A stretch of DNA of 64,000 nt from Lacinutrix sp. WUR7. GTDB lineage: Bacteria > Bacteroidota > Bacteroidia > Flavobacteriales > Flavobacteriaceae. The position numbers and the translations under genes were made by a program. Location of the stretch: positions 1,461,001 through 1,525,000 of the forward strand of contig NZ_CP045067.1 in NCBI RefSeq assembly GCF_016864015.1. The letters run 5' to 3'. Within the stretch, counting starts at the first letter, position 1. Each line of letters opens with the position of its first letter. The notes beneath the pieces are model-generated. The model was not told the origin of the DNA. It searched no databases and saw only the letters and a program-made list of their open reading frames with translations. Of this stretch, positions 9,049 to 17,731 are shown one piece after another.

Positions 9049-10665
9049 TTATTTGATTTCTACTTTAATTAAAACGTCTTCTTTTTTCTTTTTGTTTACT
9101 TCCATTATAAATTGATTATCATAAACGGTTATCAGTCTATTCGTACTAAAGTCTTTAACGTCGTATTCTCCATGTACATCTTCTGTGCTAAATAGATTAT
9201 GTTTAGATGCTTCACCACTTATGTCATTAATTTTATAGTAAGTAAAATAGCCGCTTTTACCATTTTTAAACACTTTAGGTTTATCTGTAGCATCTATTTT
9301 TAAGTTTTTTAGGTGGTCTAAAAAAAGGAAACAATGATCTTCTTTTAGTTTAAAATAATGGTATGACATTTCACCTAATAATAGATTAAAAGGATTGTTA
9401 TCACTTTTGTAAACAAAGCCAACTTGGCCTTTCGGGATTTTTTGCATCCATAATAATTGCGTTTCACTATTTATTTTAGTTAAGTAAATATCATTGTATT
9501 CAAAAGCAATAGAATTTTCAACATTGTATTTTCTGGATTGTTCTGCAATTAATAATAAGCTTCCATCCTCGTTTTCTTGGAAGCTTTTAACAACAATATC
9601 TTCGAATTCCTTTTTTTTATTATGTTTTTCGTTTTGCTCTAAAATGTTTTTTGGAAAGTTATATTCTGATGCATGGATAATTTCTCCAAGCGGCGTTGTT
9701 TTGGCAACAAACATACCATCCGAATGGTTTAAATATTTTCTAGAGGAACCATTATTATAATAACCAGCACATAATAAATTACCATTAGACAATTCGAATA
9801 GAGTAGCTGAATTTATAAATGTATTAGGAAACGCTATTTGACTTTTCTGAATCACATCTGAATCTTTAATAAAAGTTAATAGTTCTAGATAGTAATTAGC
9901 TTGAGTTGCATCTGATTCTTTAATTTCTTTGCCAGAATCATCTGTAAACACTTTAGCTAAAATCTGTAAATTTCCATTGGAATGTACATTGTAGTTTAAA
10001 GTTTTCATTTTACGTTCCGAATAGGGCATTTTAAATGTATTTACAAAGTTCCTCTTTAGGTTTACATCAAAAGAATTAAGAACTAACGTGTCCCAACTTT
10101 CTGTGTCTTTTTTATGTTCTCTATAATTTCTATATATAATGAAGATTTCATTGTTTTTTGAAGAAACTTCAATATCAAATCTAAAACCAGTAATTACGCT
10201 AGTTTTAAAGTTGTCTTTATCATCTATATAATTCGATCTTGGAGATTTTGTTATTTTATTATCAACTTCAATAAGTAGTTTTGGTTTTGTTATAAATGTT
10301 CCACTATTAATATCTATTTCTCGAAAGTATAATTGTGCTAAATGCGTTTCGCGACCTGTCCATAAAGAATAAAAGAAGTAAATTTTATTTTCAACTTTTA
10401 CTACATTTTCAATATCATAATTTAGAGAAGGCTCCTCATATTTATTTTCTGAAATTAAAACTAAAGTTTCTGCATTAAATTTTTGAATTACTACAGATTC
10501 TTTTTTGGCTTTTACTATAAGAATATCTTCATCATCATTAAAATAATACCGATTATAAGATTCAAAACTATTATATGGTTTATTTACGGAATAGTTATAG
10601 TTTTTTTGCGAATAACAAAAAGTAACAAATAAGAATAAGCATGTAAAAGAAAGGTGTTTTAACAT
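9049..10665 (-). CDS. Secreted protein of unknown function
   Basis: The start is placed at the ATG at 10665, giving a signal peptide (MLKHLSFTCLFLFVTFCYSQ) and a 538-residue protein. The open frame continues upstream to 10887, but that part runs through a terminator hairpin and the next gene. The mature chain has no transmembrane segment and no motif I recognise. Its many short beta-type stretches, such as 'NGNLQILAKVF' and 'DGSLLLIAEQS', suggest a propeller-like repeat. It is probably periplasmic or on the cell surface. Flanking it are two identical terminators. Confidence 0.7.
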   Translation of the reverse strand: MLKHLSFTCLFLFVTFCYSQKNYNYSVNKPYNSFESYNRYYFNDDEDILIVKAKKESVVIQKFNAETLVLISENKYEEPSLNYDIENVVKVENKIYFFYSLWTGRETHLAQLYFREIDINSGTFITKPKLLIEVDNKITKSPRSNYIDDKDNFKTSVITGFRFDIEVSSKNNEIFIIYRNYREHKKDTESWDTLVLNSFDVNLKRNFVNTFKMPYSERKMKTLNYNVHSNGNLQILAKVFTDDSGKEIKESDATQANYYLELLTFIKDSDVIQKSQIAFPNTFINSATLFELSNGNLLCAGYYNNGSSRKYLNHSDGMFVAKTTPLGEIIHASEYNFPKNILEQNEKHNKKKEFEDIVVKSFQENEDGSLLLIAEQSRKYNVENSIAFEYNDIYLTKINSETQLLWMQKIPKGQVGFVYKSDNNPFNLLLGEMSYHYFKLKEDHCFLFLDHLKNLKIDATDKPKVFKNGKSGYFTYYKINDISGEASKHNLFSTEDVHGEYDVKDFSTNRLITVYDNQFIMEVNKKKKEDVLIKVEIK

Positions 10666-10724
10666 AAAAAAGTATTTAAATATAAACGTAACTAATTTTG
10701 ATTGAAAAAAGAGTAGAAACAAAA

Positions 10725-10753
10725 AAAAAGCGAACCAATAGGTTCGCTTTTTT
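10725..10753 (-). terminator. Intrinsic terminator, identical copy of 9001-9029
   Basis: The same 29-bp hairpin and T run as at the end of the halogenase-like gene, here 21 bp downstream of the stop of the 200-residue secreted protein on the minus strand. An A run on the other side makes it bidirectional. Confidence 0.85.
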
Positions 10754-10774
10754 ATTATTAATAGTAAGTGTGCA

Positions 10775-11377
10775 CTATTTAGTGTACTTGTAAAGGTGTT
10801 TAGCAAATGCTCTTCCAAAAATGATATAAGCATCGGCAATTCGTTGACCAGAATTAAAATCATAACCACCATTACCTTGTCCTTCAATTTTTGTGTAATC
10901 TACAGAGAATATAACGTCAGATGGGGTATCAGTTTTATAAACAGATAAAGTAAGTTCTACTTTAGAGTTTTTTCTAACAATACCAACATTATATCCTGGA
11001 TATATAAAAGTAGTATGGATTTTCATAGTGTATTCTGCATCTATATCTTTACCTACTTTAGCCATTCCATTTTTTATTTTTGTATTAAAAGTTTCAATAA
11101 ATCTTGGCTCATAAAACTCTTCTCTATCCGAAAACCAAGACTTTTTGAATTCCTCTCCTGTACCAGGTTTTTTTTCATCACGTTTCGCCATTTTGTCTTT
11201 TAAGAATTCTTCCTCATTATCGTATTTAGGGATTTCTAAATCAGAATAATCAAATACAACATTGTATGCCGTAATGTCTTTAAGATCTTCCCAATCGCCT
11301 TTTTGAACGTTTGCTTTTTGCGCCAACATGATTGTTGAACAGAATAAAACTAGAATAAGAGATAATTGTTTTTTCAT
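10775..11377 (-). CDS. Secreted protein of unknown function (200 aa)
   Basis: The protein starts MKKQLSLILVLFCSTIMLAQ, a clear signal peptide. The mature part is charged and contains 'YNVGIVRKNSKVELTLSVYKT', suggesting a beta-sheet domain. I do not recognise the family. The first dozen codons and the 40 bp before the ATG are nearly identical to those of the next gene upstream (11414-12388), although the mature proteins are not similar. It is followed by a strong terminator. Confidence 0.72.
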   Translation of the reverse strand: MKKQLSLILVLFCSTIMLAQKANVQKGDWEDLKDITAYNVVFDYSDLEIPKYDNEEEFLKDKMAKRDEKKPGTGEEFKKSWFSDREEFYEPRFIETFNTKIKNGMAKVGKDIDAEYTMKIHTTFIYPGYNVGIVRKNSKVELTLSVYKTDTPSDVIFSVDYTKIEGQGNGGYDFNSGQRIADAYIIFGRAFAKHLYKYTK

Positions 11378-11417
11378 TTTTATAAATTTAGATTCCCGCT
11401 AAAATAGCTAATATTAT
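11341..11417. repeat. Duplicated leader and signal-peptide segment, copy 1
   Basis: This 77-bp stretch matches 12352-12428. The 40 bp outside the gene differ at one position; the 37 bp coding for the signal peptide start are more diverged. Both copies lie in the same orientation before an ATG on the minus strand. Confidence 0.85.
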
Positions 11418-12388
11418 TTAATAAGTTTATTTAAATCTTTTATGTCCGATTTTTTTATTTTGTAGCCTTTGTGTTCAACCAAGTAAATCATTTCTCCAGT
11501 TGCACTATCTGTTACAGATAATAATTTATACTCATTAAACTGACTATACATCAAATAATAAAATTTTTCACCACTTAAGATTTTATCATTTAAAGATTTG
11601 GATGAGATTAATTCATAAGGATGTTCATATTTAGTAAGAATGTCGTTATGTTCTCTGGGTTTATTTAAACCTGTTATAACATTGATCATCCATTCTGGTA
11701 CATATAATTTCTGGTCTTTTAGTTTTTTTAATTTTTCAGTATTTTCAATGCCATCCCTAACATTCAACATTTCCTTTTTATTCAATTTGTCATTGAGGAT
11801 TTGAAAGTAGTTTTTAATGTAGCCATAGTCAAAATTGTAATAATCAGGCTCATCACCAAAGAATTTGACTTTGCTCTTACTATAAAACATGCTGCTTTTA
11901 TATTTCTTAAGAAGACTTTCGGTAAAAAAGATATCGGCAACTCTAAAAATTTCTTCGTCTTTTTTTCCTTTTTTAGTAATTCGAACACTTGGGTAAGATA
12001 TCATCTCAAATTTATAAGCAAACCAACTATTTACTGTGCTTCCTGTGGAACTTTTCTGAAGAGAATATCTTGTTTCATCTATTTTGATGATGGAATTGTT
12101 AGCAACCATATATACATCTTCGTTATAATCCTCTTGTGGAATAAACACCATATCATTAAAGGTCCAGATACTTGAAATAAGATCTTTGATTTTATCATAA
12201 TCTAATACTTTGGGCACTATAAAATACGTTGTGGTATTTTTAAGATAATCAAACTCGCTTTCTTTTATTTTAGTAACATATAAGTTTGTTGGAGATACAC
12301 TACTCCCAATACTCCCTTGAGCAATTGCAGTATCAAAAATAAATGTAGTAAAGAGTAAAACTAGAATAAGTGAGAAGTATTTCTTCAT
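11414..12388 (-). CDS. Secreted protein of unknown function (324 aa)
   Basis: The protein starts MKKYFSLILVLLFTTFIFDTAIAQ, a signal peptide cut after about residue 24. The mature part is rich in Lys and aromatic residues, with 'YFIVPKVLDYDKIKDLISSIW' near residue 55. No known domain is apparent. It shares its 5' leader with the downstream gene, which starts 36 bp after its stop, so the two may be expressed alike. A periplasmic or surface location is likely. Confidence 0.72.
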   Translation of the reverse strand: MKKYFSLILVLLFTTFIFDTAIAQGSIGSSVSPTNLYVTKIKESEFDYLKNTTTYFIVPKVLDYDKIKDLISSIWTFNDMVFIPQEDYNEDVYMVANNSIIKIDETRYSLQKSSTGSTVNSWFAYKFEMISYPSVRITKKGKKDEEIFRVADIFFTESLLKKYKSSMFYSKSKVKFFGDEPDYYNFDYGYIKNYFQILNDKLNKKEMLNVRDGIENTEKLKKLKDQKLYVPEWMINVITGLNKPREHNDILTKYEHPYELISSKSLNDKILSGEKFYYLMYSQFNEYKLLSVTDSATGEMIYLVEHKGYKIKKSDIKDLNKLIK

Positions 12389-12428
12389 TTTTATAAATTT
12401 AGATTCCCGCTAAAATAACTAATATTAT
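12352..12428. repeat. Duplicated leader and signal-peptide segment, copy 2
   Basis: Partner of 11341-11417. The shared noncoding part includes AGATTCCCGCTAAAATA read on the plus strand, directly before each start codon. Confidence 0.85.
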
Positions 12429-12449
12429 GTCAAACTTTGACCTAATTTT

Positions 12450-13394
12450 TTACTTTTCACCTAATTGCAAAAGCATTTCTTTGGTAATATCCTTTAAAGA
12501 AAAAGCATGTTCCCAGTTCCAGTCTTTTTTTGCAGTGGTATCATCTATGCTTTTTGGCCAAGAATCTGCAATAGCTTGTCTGAAATCTGGTTTATAGGTA
12601 ATTTTAAAATCTGGAATATGCTCTTGAATAGAATTCGCAATTTCTTTAGGTGTAAAACTAATAGCAGCTAAATTATAAGAAGATCTTATTTTAATAGTAT
12701 CTGCATCTGCTTGCATAATGTCTACGGTTGCTTTTATAGCATCATCCATAAACATCATTGGAAGTTCTGTGTCTTCACTTAAAAAGCATTCGTATGCTTT
12801 GTTTTTAAGTGCTTCATGATAAATCTCTACAGCATAATCTGTGGTTCCTCCTCCTGGTAACGTTTTCCAACTAATAATTCCAGGATAGCGAATACTTCTT
12901 ACATCTACGCCATATTTTTCATGATAATATTCACACCAACGTTCACCAACTTGTTTGGTGATTCCATAAACGGTTGAAGGTTCCATAATAGTATGTTGCG
13001 CAGTGTCTTCTTTTGGAGTTGTAGGTCCAAAGACGGCAATACTTGAAGGCCAAAACACATGATCTATTTGTTTTACTTTGGCTAAGTTTAATACATGAAA
13101 AAGTGAATTCATGTTTAAATCCCAAGCCTCCATCGGATATTTTTCGCCAGTTGCACTAAGTAATGCAGCCATTAAATAAATGGTCTTTACATTATGATTG
13201 ATACAACAATCTTTAATAGCATTAAAGTTTTTAGCATCTAGAATTACAAAAGGGCCAGCGTTTACTAACTCTAACTTTCTAGTGTTAATGTCACTTGCAA
13301 TAACATTATCTACACCGTGAATTTCTCTAAGTTTATATGTAAGCTCAGAACCAATTTGTCCGCAAGCACCAATAATTAAAATTTTTGAAGTCAT
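12450..13394 (-). CDS. NAD-dependent L-threonine 3-dehydrogenase-like extended SDR
   Basis: A 314-residue extended SDR with the NAD loop GACGQIG (residues 9-15), Ser117/Ser118 in WPSSIA and the catalytic Tyr143/Lys147 in YGITK. It resembles the epimerase-type L-threonine dehydrogenase known from Flavobacterium and other psychrophiles, which oxidises L-threonine to 2-amino-3-ketobutyrate. Length and the 'PGIISWKTLPGGGTTDYAVEIY' region fit that group. A sugar-nucleotide epimerase is the alternative. It stands alone on the minus strand, with no kbl gene (2-amino-3-ketobutyrate ligase) beside it in this window. Confidence 0.82.
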   Translation of the reverse strand: MTSKILIIGACGQIGSELTYKLREIHGVDNVIASDINTRKLELVNAGPFVILDAKNFNAIKDCCINHNVKTIYLMAALLSATGEKYPMEAWDLNMNSLFHVLNLAKVKQIDHVFWPSSIAVFGPTTPKEDTAQHTIMEPSTVYGITKQVGERWCEYYHEKYGVDVRSIRYPGIISWKTLPGGGTTDYAVEIYHEALKNKAYECFLSEDTELPMMFMDDAIKATVDIMQADADTIKIRSSYNLAAISFTPKEIANSIQEHIPDFKITYKPDFRQAIADSWPKSIDDTTAKKDWNWEHAFSLKDITKEMLLQLGEK

Positions 13395-13508
13395 TAATCC
13401 ATGTAATTTAAGGTGTTCAAAAATAATAAGATTTTAAAGAAGAAAATGTAAAATATTATTAAAATTACAACCGTGTAAAGTATTTAATAATAAAAGTAAA
13501 GAATACAA

Positions 13509-13516
13509 TATATTTG
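13509..13516 (+). promoter_or_regulatory. -7 box (TATATTTG) for the lipoprotein pair
   Basis: The octamer matches TAnnTTTG exactly and lies 22 bp before the ATG at 13539. A canonical TTG at -33 is not evident. Confidence 0.5.
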
Positions 13517-13538
13517 TAAACATAATAGTTAATTAAAA

Positions 13539-14054
13539 ATGAAAGCATTACTATACATTACCTTATTTTTTTGTGTTTTTTCTTGTAAAGAAACAGATAA
13601 GACACAAGAACTAGAAATAGAAAAAGAAGTTATTTCTTCACAAATAACCAAAAGCGACATCGCTAACCTTAAATATGCACAGTTCCTTTTAGATTCTAAA
13701 ACGAGAAATTCTCAAGAATTTTGGCAAAAATATGCCGAATTAGATGACGTTGTTTTACGAGTGAATCAAGCAGATTTATCTTTTTTTAAAGAAAACCACG
13801 AAGTCTTAATAGCTTTTATTAAAGACCTAATAGAAACCATACCTGAAGAGATTAATACGCCACTTATTAATGCAAGATTACTCGCTTTAGAAACCCAAAT
13901 GCTAAAACTAGAAGGTGTAGTCAACTTGTCTAATCCTGAGAAAAAAGAGGTGCTTTTAGTCGTTAAAGATTTTTTAACTGCGTTTTCAAATCTTAATCTT
14001 CAAATAAATAAAAAGATTGAAAAAGAATCTCAAAATATTGTAAAACCATATTAA
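13539..14054 (+). CDS. Lipoprotein of unknown function (171 aa)
   Basis: The N-terminus MKALLYITLFFCVFSCKE is a lipoprotein signal with the lipobox cysteine at residue 16. The rest is mostly helical and charged, with no motif I know. The next gene starts one base after its stop, so both are probably cotranscribed and translated together. The protein likely sits in the periplasm or outer membrane. Confidence 0.72.
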   Translation: MKALLYITLFFCVFSCKETDKTQELEIEKEVISSQITKSDIANLKYAQFLLDSKTRNSQEFWQKYAELDDVVLRVNQADLSFFKENHEVLIAFIKDLIETIPEEINTPLINARLLALETQMLKLEGVVNLSNPEKKEVLLVVKDFLTAFSNLNLQINKKIEKESQNIVKPY

Positions 14055-14055
14055 C

Positions 14056-14586
14056 ATGAAACAACTGTGCGTATTCCTTTTAGTAATAACAATTAGTTCT
14101 TGTTGTGTAAAAGTTAAAGGGAAACTGGTAGTTTCTGCTTCAGAAATTAAAAAAGAAATTAATACCAATTTAGACGCTTGGCATAAAGCTGCTGCTAATG
14201 CCAATTTTGATGCGTATTTTAATTTAATGACTAAGGATGGTGTTTTTATAGGTACAGATGCTTCTGAAAACTGGCAAAAAGAAGCTTTTAAAACTTTTTC
14301 AAAACCTTATTTTGATCAAGGCAAAGCATGGAGTTTTACAGCAATAGAAAGAAATATTTATCTGTCTGATGACAAAAACCTTGTTTGGTTTGACGAATTA
14401 CTAGACACACAGATGAAGATTTGTAGAGGATCTGGCGTTATGAAATTGGAAGATAATACATGGAAAATTGCACACTATGTTTTATCTATTGCCATACCTA
14501 ATGAAAATGTAAATGAAGTAATTGCTATTAAGAAAGATTGGGATAATGTGTACACTAAAAAATTATTAGAGAAAGCTACCAATTAG
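14056..14586 (+). CDS. SnoaL/NTF2-like domain lipoprotein
   Basis: A 176-residue protein with lipoprotein signal MKQLCVFLLVITISSC. The mature part fits a SnoaL-like NTF2 fold: an N-terminal helix 'DAWHKAAANANFDAYFNLM', then 'DGVFIGTDASENW' and beta strands ending in 'TWKIAHYVLSIAIPN'. Such domains can bind or turn over small molecules, but the pocket residues do not point to a substrate. It is coupled to the lipoprotein gene just upstream. Confidence 0.78.
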   Translation: MKQLCVFLLVITISSCCVKVKGKLVVSASEIKKEINTNLDAWHKAAANANFDAYFNLMTKDGVFIGTDASENWQKEAFKTFSKPYFDQGKAWSFTAIERNIYLSDDKNLVWFDELLDTQMKICRGSGVMKLEDNTWKIAHYVLSIAIPNENVNEVIAIKKDWDNVYTKKLLEKATN

Positions 14587-14608
14587 TTTTATTACGTTTT
14601 ATAAAAGC

Positions 14609-14642
14609 AAAAGCCTTACTATTTTTAGTGAGGCTTTTTTTA
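14609..14642 (+). terminator. Intrinsic terminator after the lipoprotein pair
   Basis: A stem AAAAGCCTTACT with its complement (one G-T pair) and a T run follows the SnoaL-like gene by about 20 bp. Confidence 0.85.
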
Positions 14643-14731
14643 TTAATATTTTGTTAAAGATGTAACTAGATTAATCTTTAGCAGTCTATTTAACATTAAA
14701 TTGTAAACCAAAAACAAAACCCTAATTAAAA

Positions 14732-16822
14732 ATGAAAACCAACTTTAAAAAACTATCACTACTTAGTGCAGTCGCTTTTATAGGTTTAGTATCTTGTAAA
14801 GAAGAGGCTAAAAAGGAAGTAGCAGTAGTAGAAACAACTCCAGGAATCAATTTAGATTATATGGATACTAGCATATCTGCTAGCGAAGATTTCTTTAAAC
14901 ACGTTAACGGAAAATGGCTAGAAAACAACGAAATCCCAGACGACCAATCCACTTGGGGAAGTTTCCAAGAACTACGTAAAAAAACAGATGAAGATGCTTT
15001 GGCTATTTTAAAATCTGCAATTTCTAACAATCAAGACTTAGGAAATATTCAAGTACTTCCTGGTTCTGATCAAGAAAAAGCAGTGTTTTATTACCAAACC
15101 ATAATGGATACTATTAGCAGAAATAAAGCAGGTATTGATCCAATAAAACCATATTTAGCAAAAATTGAAGCAATTAAGAATGTAGATGACTTACAAGCTT
15201 TCATGATTGAAATGGAACCAAAAGGAGGAGCTGGTTTATATGGGTTTGGTGTTGGTAGTGACCCGAAAGATAGTAACAGAAATGTTGCCTATTTAGGAGG
15301 GGGAAGTACTGGATTACCAGATAGAGATTACTATGTAAAAGAGGATGCAGATTCTAAAGAAAAGAGAGAAAAGTATGTAGCACATATTACTAGAATGTTT
15401 CAATATTTAGGAGATAGCGAAGCGGATGCAAATGCACAAGCAGACCAGATTTTAGCTTTCGAAACTAGATTAGAAGAAGCTAAAATGGATAAAGTAGATC
15501 GTCGTGATGCACGTAAACGTTACAACCCTCGTTCTATTTCTGATGTTCAAAAAATGGTTCCTGCAGTAAACTGGAAAAACTTTTTATCTGGTATTGGTGT
15601 AAAAGAATTAGATACCGTAATTATTGGCGACTTAGGATACTTTAATAGATTACAAGAAGTATTAGCAGATGCTAATGTTAGTGATTGGAAAGCATATTTA
15701 AAATGGGATACTTTTAGAGGAGCAGCTGGATACTTAAGTACAGATATAGAAACTGCTAATTGGGAGTTTTACGGAAAAGAACTTAATGGAGCTAAAGCAC
15801 AAAGAGCAAGAGATGAACGTGCTTTAGGATCTTTAAATGGAACAATTGGTGAAGCTTTAGGGAAATTATATGTAGATAAAAAATTCCCACCAGAAGCGAA
15901 AGTGAAAGCAGAAAAAATGATTAAAAACGTAATTTTAGCTTTCGAACACAGAATTAATAAACTGGAATGGATGAGTCCAGAAACAAAGGAAAAAGCGATT
16001 GAAAAACTTCAAGCAACGAAAGTGAAAATTGCATATCCAGATGTATGGAAAGATTATTCTGCATTAGAGGTTAATAGTGTAGAAGATGGTGGTACTTATC
16101 TTCAAAATTCTTTAAATGCTAGTGCATGGAACTTTAAGAAAAGTATTGATAAATTAGGGAAGCCAGTAGATAAAAGTGAATGGTATATGGCGCCACAAGT
16201 GGTGAATGCATATTTTAATCCTGCATACAACGAAATTGTTTTTCCTGCGGCTATTTTACAAGCCCCTTTTTATAACTTTACTGCAGATGATGCTGTGAAT
16301 TATGGTGGAATTGGAGCTGTTATTGGTCATGAAATTTCGCATAGTTTTGATGATTCTGGTTCTAGATATGATAAAGATGGAAACTTGAATAACTGGTGGA
16401 CAGACGAAGATTTAAAACAATTTGAAGGATTAGGAAAAGCATTAGCAGATCAATATAGTGCTATTGAAGTGTTACCAGAAACCAACATTAATGGTGAATT
16501 TACTTTAGGAGAAAACATTGGTGATTTAGGTGGTGTTCTTGCAGCTTATGATGCTTTACAAATGAGTTTTGAAGGAAACAGACCAGCAGATATTGATGGT
16601 TATACCGCAGAACAACGTTTCTTTATGTCTTGGGCAACCGTTTGGAGAACAAAAATGCGTGAAGATGCTTTAAAAACTAGAATTAAAACAGATCCACATT
16701 CTCCAGGAATGAATAGAGCAGTACAACCTTTATTAAATGTAGATGCTTTTTATGAAGCGTTTGGAATTCAAGAAGGAGATAAAATGTATATCGCTCCAGA
16801 AGATAGAGTTAGAATCTGGTAA
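14732..16822 (+). CDS. M13-family zinc metallopeptidase (PepO/neprilysin type), lipoprotein
   Basis: A 696-residue protein with a lipoprotein signal (lipobox Cys22 in LVSCKEE). The zinc site is complete: HEISH at residues 533-537 and the third ligand Glu594 in GENIGDLGG. The N-terminal M13 domain ('DFFKHVNGKWLENNEIPDD') and the C-terminal 'CxxW'-like tail ending RVRIW are present; the length is typical. It would cut oligopeptides in the periplasm. It has its own transcription unit between two terminators. Confidence 0.94.
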   Translation: MKTNFKKLSLLSAVAFIGLVSCKEEAKKEVAVVETTPGINLDYMDTSISASEDFFKHVNGKWLENNEIPDDQSTWGSFQELRKKTDEDALAILKSAISNNQDLGNIQVLPGSDQEKAVFYYQTIMDTISRNKAGIDPIKPYLAKIEAIKNVDDLQAFMIEMEPKGGAGLYGFGVGSDPKDSNRNVAYLGGGSTGLPDRDYYVKEDADSKEKREKYVAHITRMFQYLGDSEADANAQADQILAFETRLEEAKMDKVDRRDARKRYNPRSISDVQKMVPAVNWKNFLSGIGVKELDTVIIGDLGYFNRLQEVLADANVSDWKAYLKWDTFRGAAGYLSTDIETANWEFYGKELNGAKAQRARDERALGSLNGTIGEALGKLYVDKKFPPEAKVKAEKMIKNVILAFEHRINKLEWMSPETKEKAIEKLQATKVKIAYPDVWKDYSALEVNSVEDGGTYLQNSLNASAWNFKKSIDKLGKPVDKSEWYMAPQVVNAYFNPAYNEIVFPAAILQAPFYNFTADDAVNYGGIGAVIGHEISHSFDDSGSRYDKDGNLNNWWTDEDLKQFEGLGKALADQYSAIEVLPETNINGEFTLGENIGDLGGVLAAYDALQMSFEGNRPADIDGYTAEQRFFMSWATVWRTKMREDALKTRIKTDPHSPGMNRAVQPLLNVDAFYEAFGIQEGDKMYIAPEDRVRIW

Positions 16823-16922
16823 GATAGAATAGTAATATTTAAAATGCTGTCATTTTGAAGGTGGTCGAAAAATTGTAGAGATTATCAAAAATAGATTTCT
16901 TCACTTTAGTCAAAAGGATAAT

Positions 16923-16954
16923 AAAAAAGGCAACTCCATGAGTTGCCTTTTTTT
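16923..16954. terminator. Bidirectional terminator between M13 and TPR genes
   Basis: A perfect stem GGCAACTC/GAGTTGCC with a 3-nt loop is flanked by an A run and a T run. It separates two convergent genes. Confidence 0.92.
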
Positions 16955-16970
16955 ACGTTATTAATTAAAA

Positions 16971-17669
16971 TTAATTCTTTTTATCCTCTTGCGCTTTTTG
17001 AGAGAATAAAGCGTTTTTACTTATTAGTGCTAAGTTGAAATTAGGATTTAAAGCAATAGCTTCATCTAAAATAGCAACAGCAGCATCTATATTTGTAGCC
17101 TTATTTTCATTAAATTTCAGCATCGCTTTTAAATATAAAAAAGCAGCTTTTATAGAAACTTGATAAGGTGTTTTTGTTTCGTAATATGCATGTTGCATTT
17201 CTGCCGTAGCATTTGTTATACCATAGGTTATATACTTGTTTACTTCGTTAAATTTTTGAGTAGATAAATTAAGTTCTGCTAATTCGTAAGCAATATTTAC
17301 ATTAGGATTGCGCTTAAAGATTTCTTCAAAATGTTTTATGGCAAATTCTGGCTGATTAATAGATTTTAAAGAAATAGCTTTTACTTCTAAAGCCATATCC
17401 GAATCTGTAGGAACAACATCTACACCAATAGTATTTAAAGCTTGTATGTATTTGTTTTCACTCATGTATATGTATGCTAAAGTATCTTTTCTAGCGACAG
17501 ATGGATCAATAATGTTTAAATGCGTTAGACTATTTATAACACCTTGGACATCGCCTTGCGTTCGCATCTGTTTATAGTATGCTTCGTAGTGTTTTTTTAA
17601 TTCAGAATTGTTCTGCGCACTTAAAGAATAACTAGCAGATAATAATGTGATAAATAGCAATTTTTTCAT
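16971..17669 (-). CDS. Secreted TPR protein
   Basis: A 232-residue protein with signal peptide MKKLLFITLLSASYSLSAQN. Helical repeats fit tetratricopeptide units, for example 'FAIKHFEEIFKRNPNVNIAYELAELN' and 'AVAILDEAIALNPNFNLALISKNALF'. TPR proteins hold protein complexes together; no partner is indicated here. It precedes the M28 peptidase end by 62 bp in the opposite transcription order on the same strand. Confidence 0.8.
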   Translation of the reverse strand: MKKLLFITLLSASYSLSAQNNSELKKHYEAYYKQMRTQGDVQGVINSLTHLNIIDPSVARKDTLAYIYMSENKYIQALNTIGVDVVPTDSDMALEVKAISLKSINQPEFAIKHFEEIFKRNPNVNIAYELAELNLSTQKFNEVNKYITYGITNATAEMQHAYYETKTPYQVSIKAAFLYLKAMLKFNENKATNIDAAVAILDEAIALNPNFNLALISKNALFSQKAQEDKKN

Positions 17670-17731
17670 TTGTTTTCTTTTTTCTGAGGCTAAAACTAAA
17701 AAAAATATGCAGTTATACTCTTAAAACTATA

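Noticed and set aside
10666-10887. Upstream in-frame extension of the gene at 9049-10665
   Set aside because: It would run through a strong terminator and overlap the next gene by 113 bp; the ATG at 10665 starts a proper signal peptide.
11801-12175. Plus-strand open frame of 124 codons within the 324-residue secreted protein gene
   Set aside because: It is antisense to a gene with a clear signal peptide and has no recognisable motif.
13418-13425. TATTTTTG as promoter of the threonine dehydrogenase-like gene
   Set aside because: The -7 box fits, but no TTG is present at the right distance and such octamers are common in AT-rich DNA.
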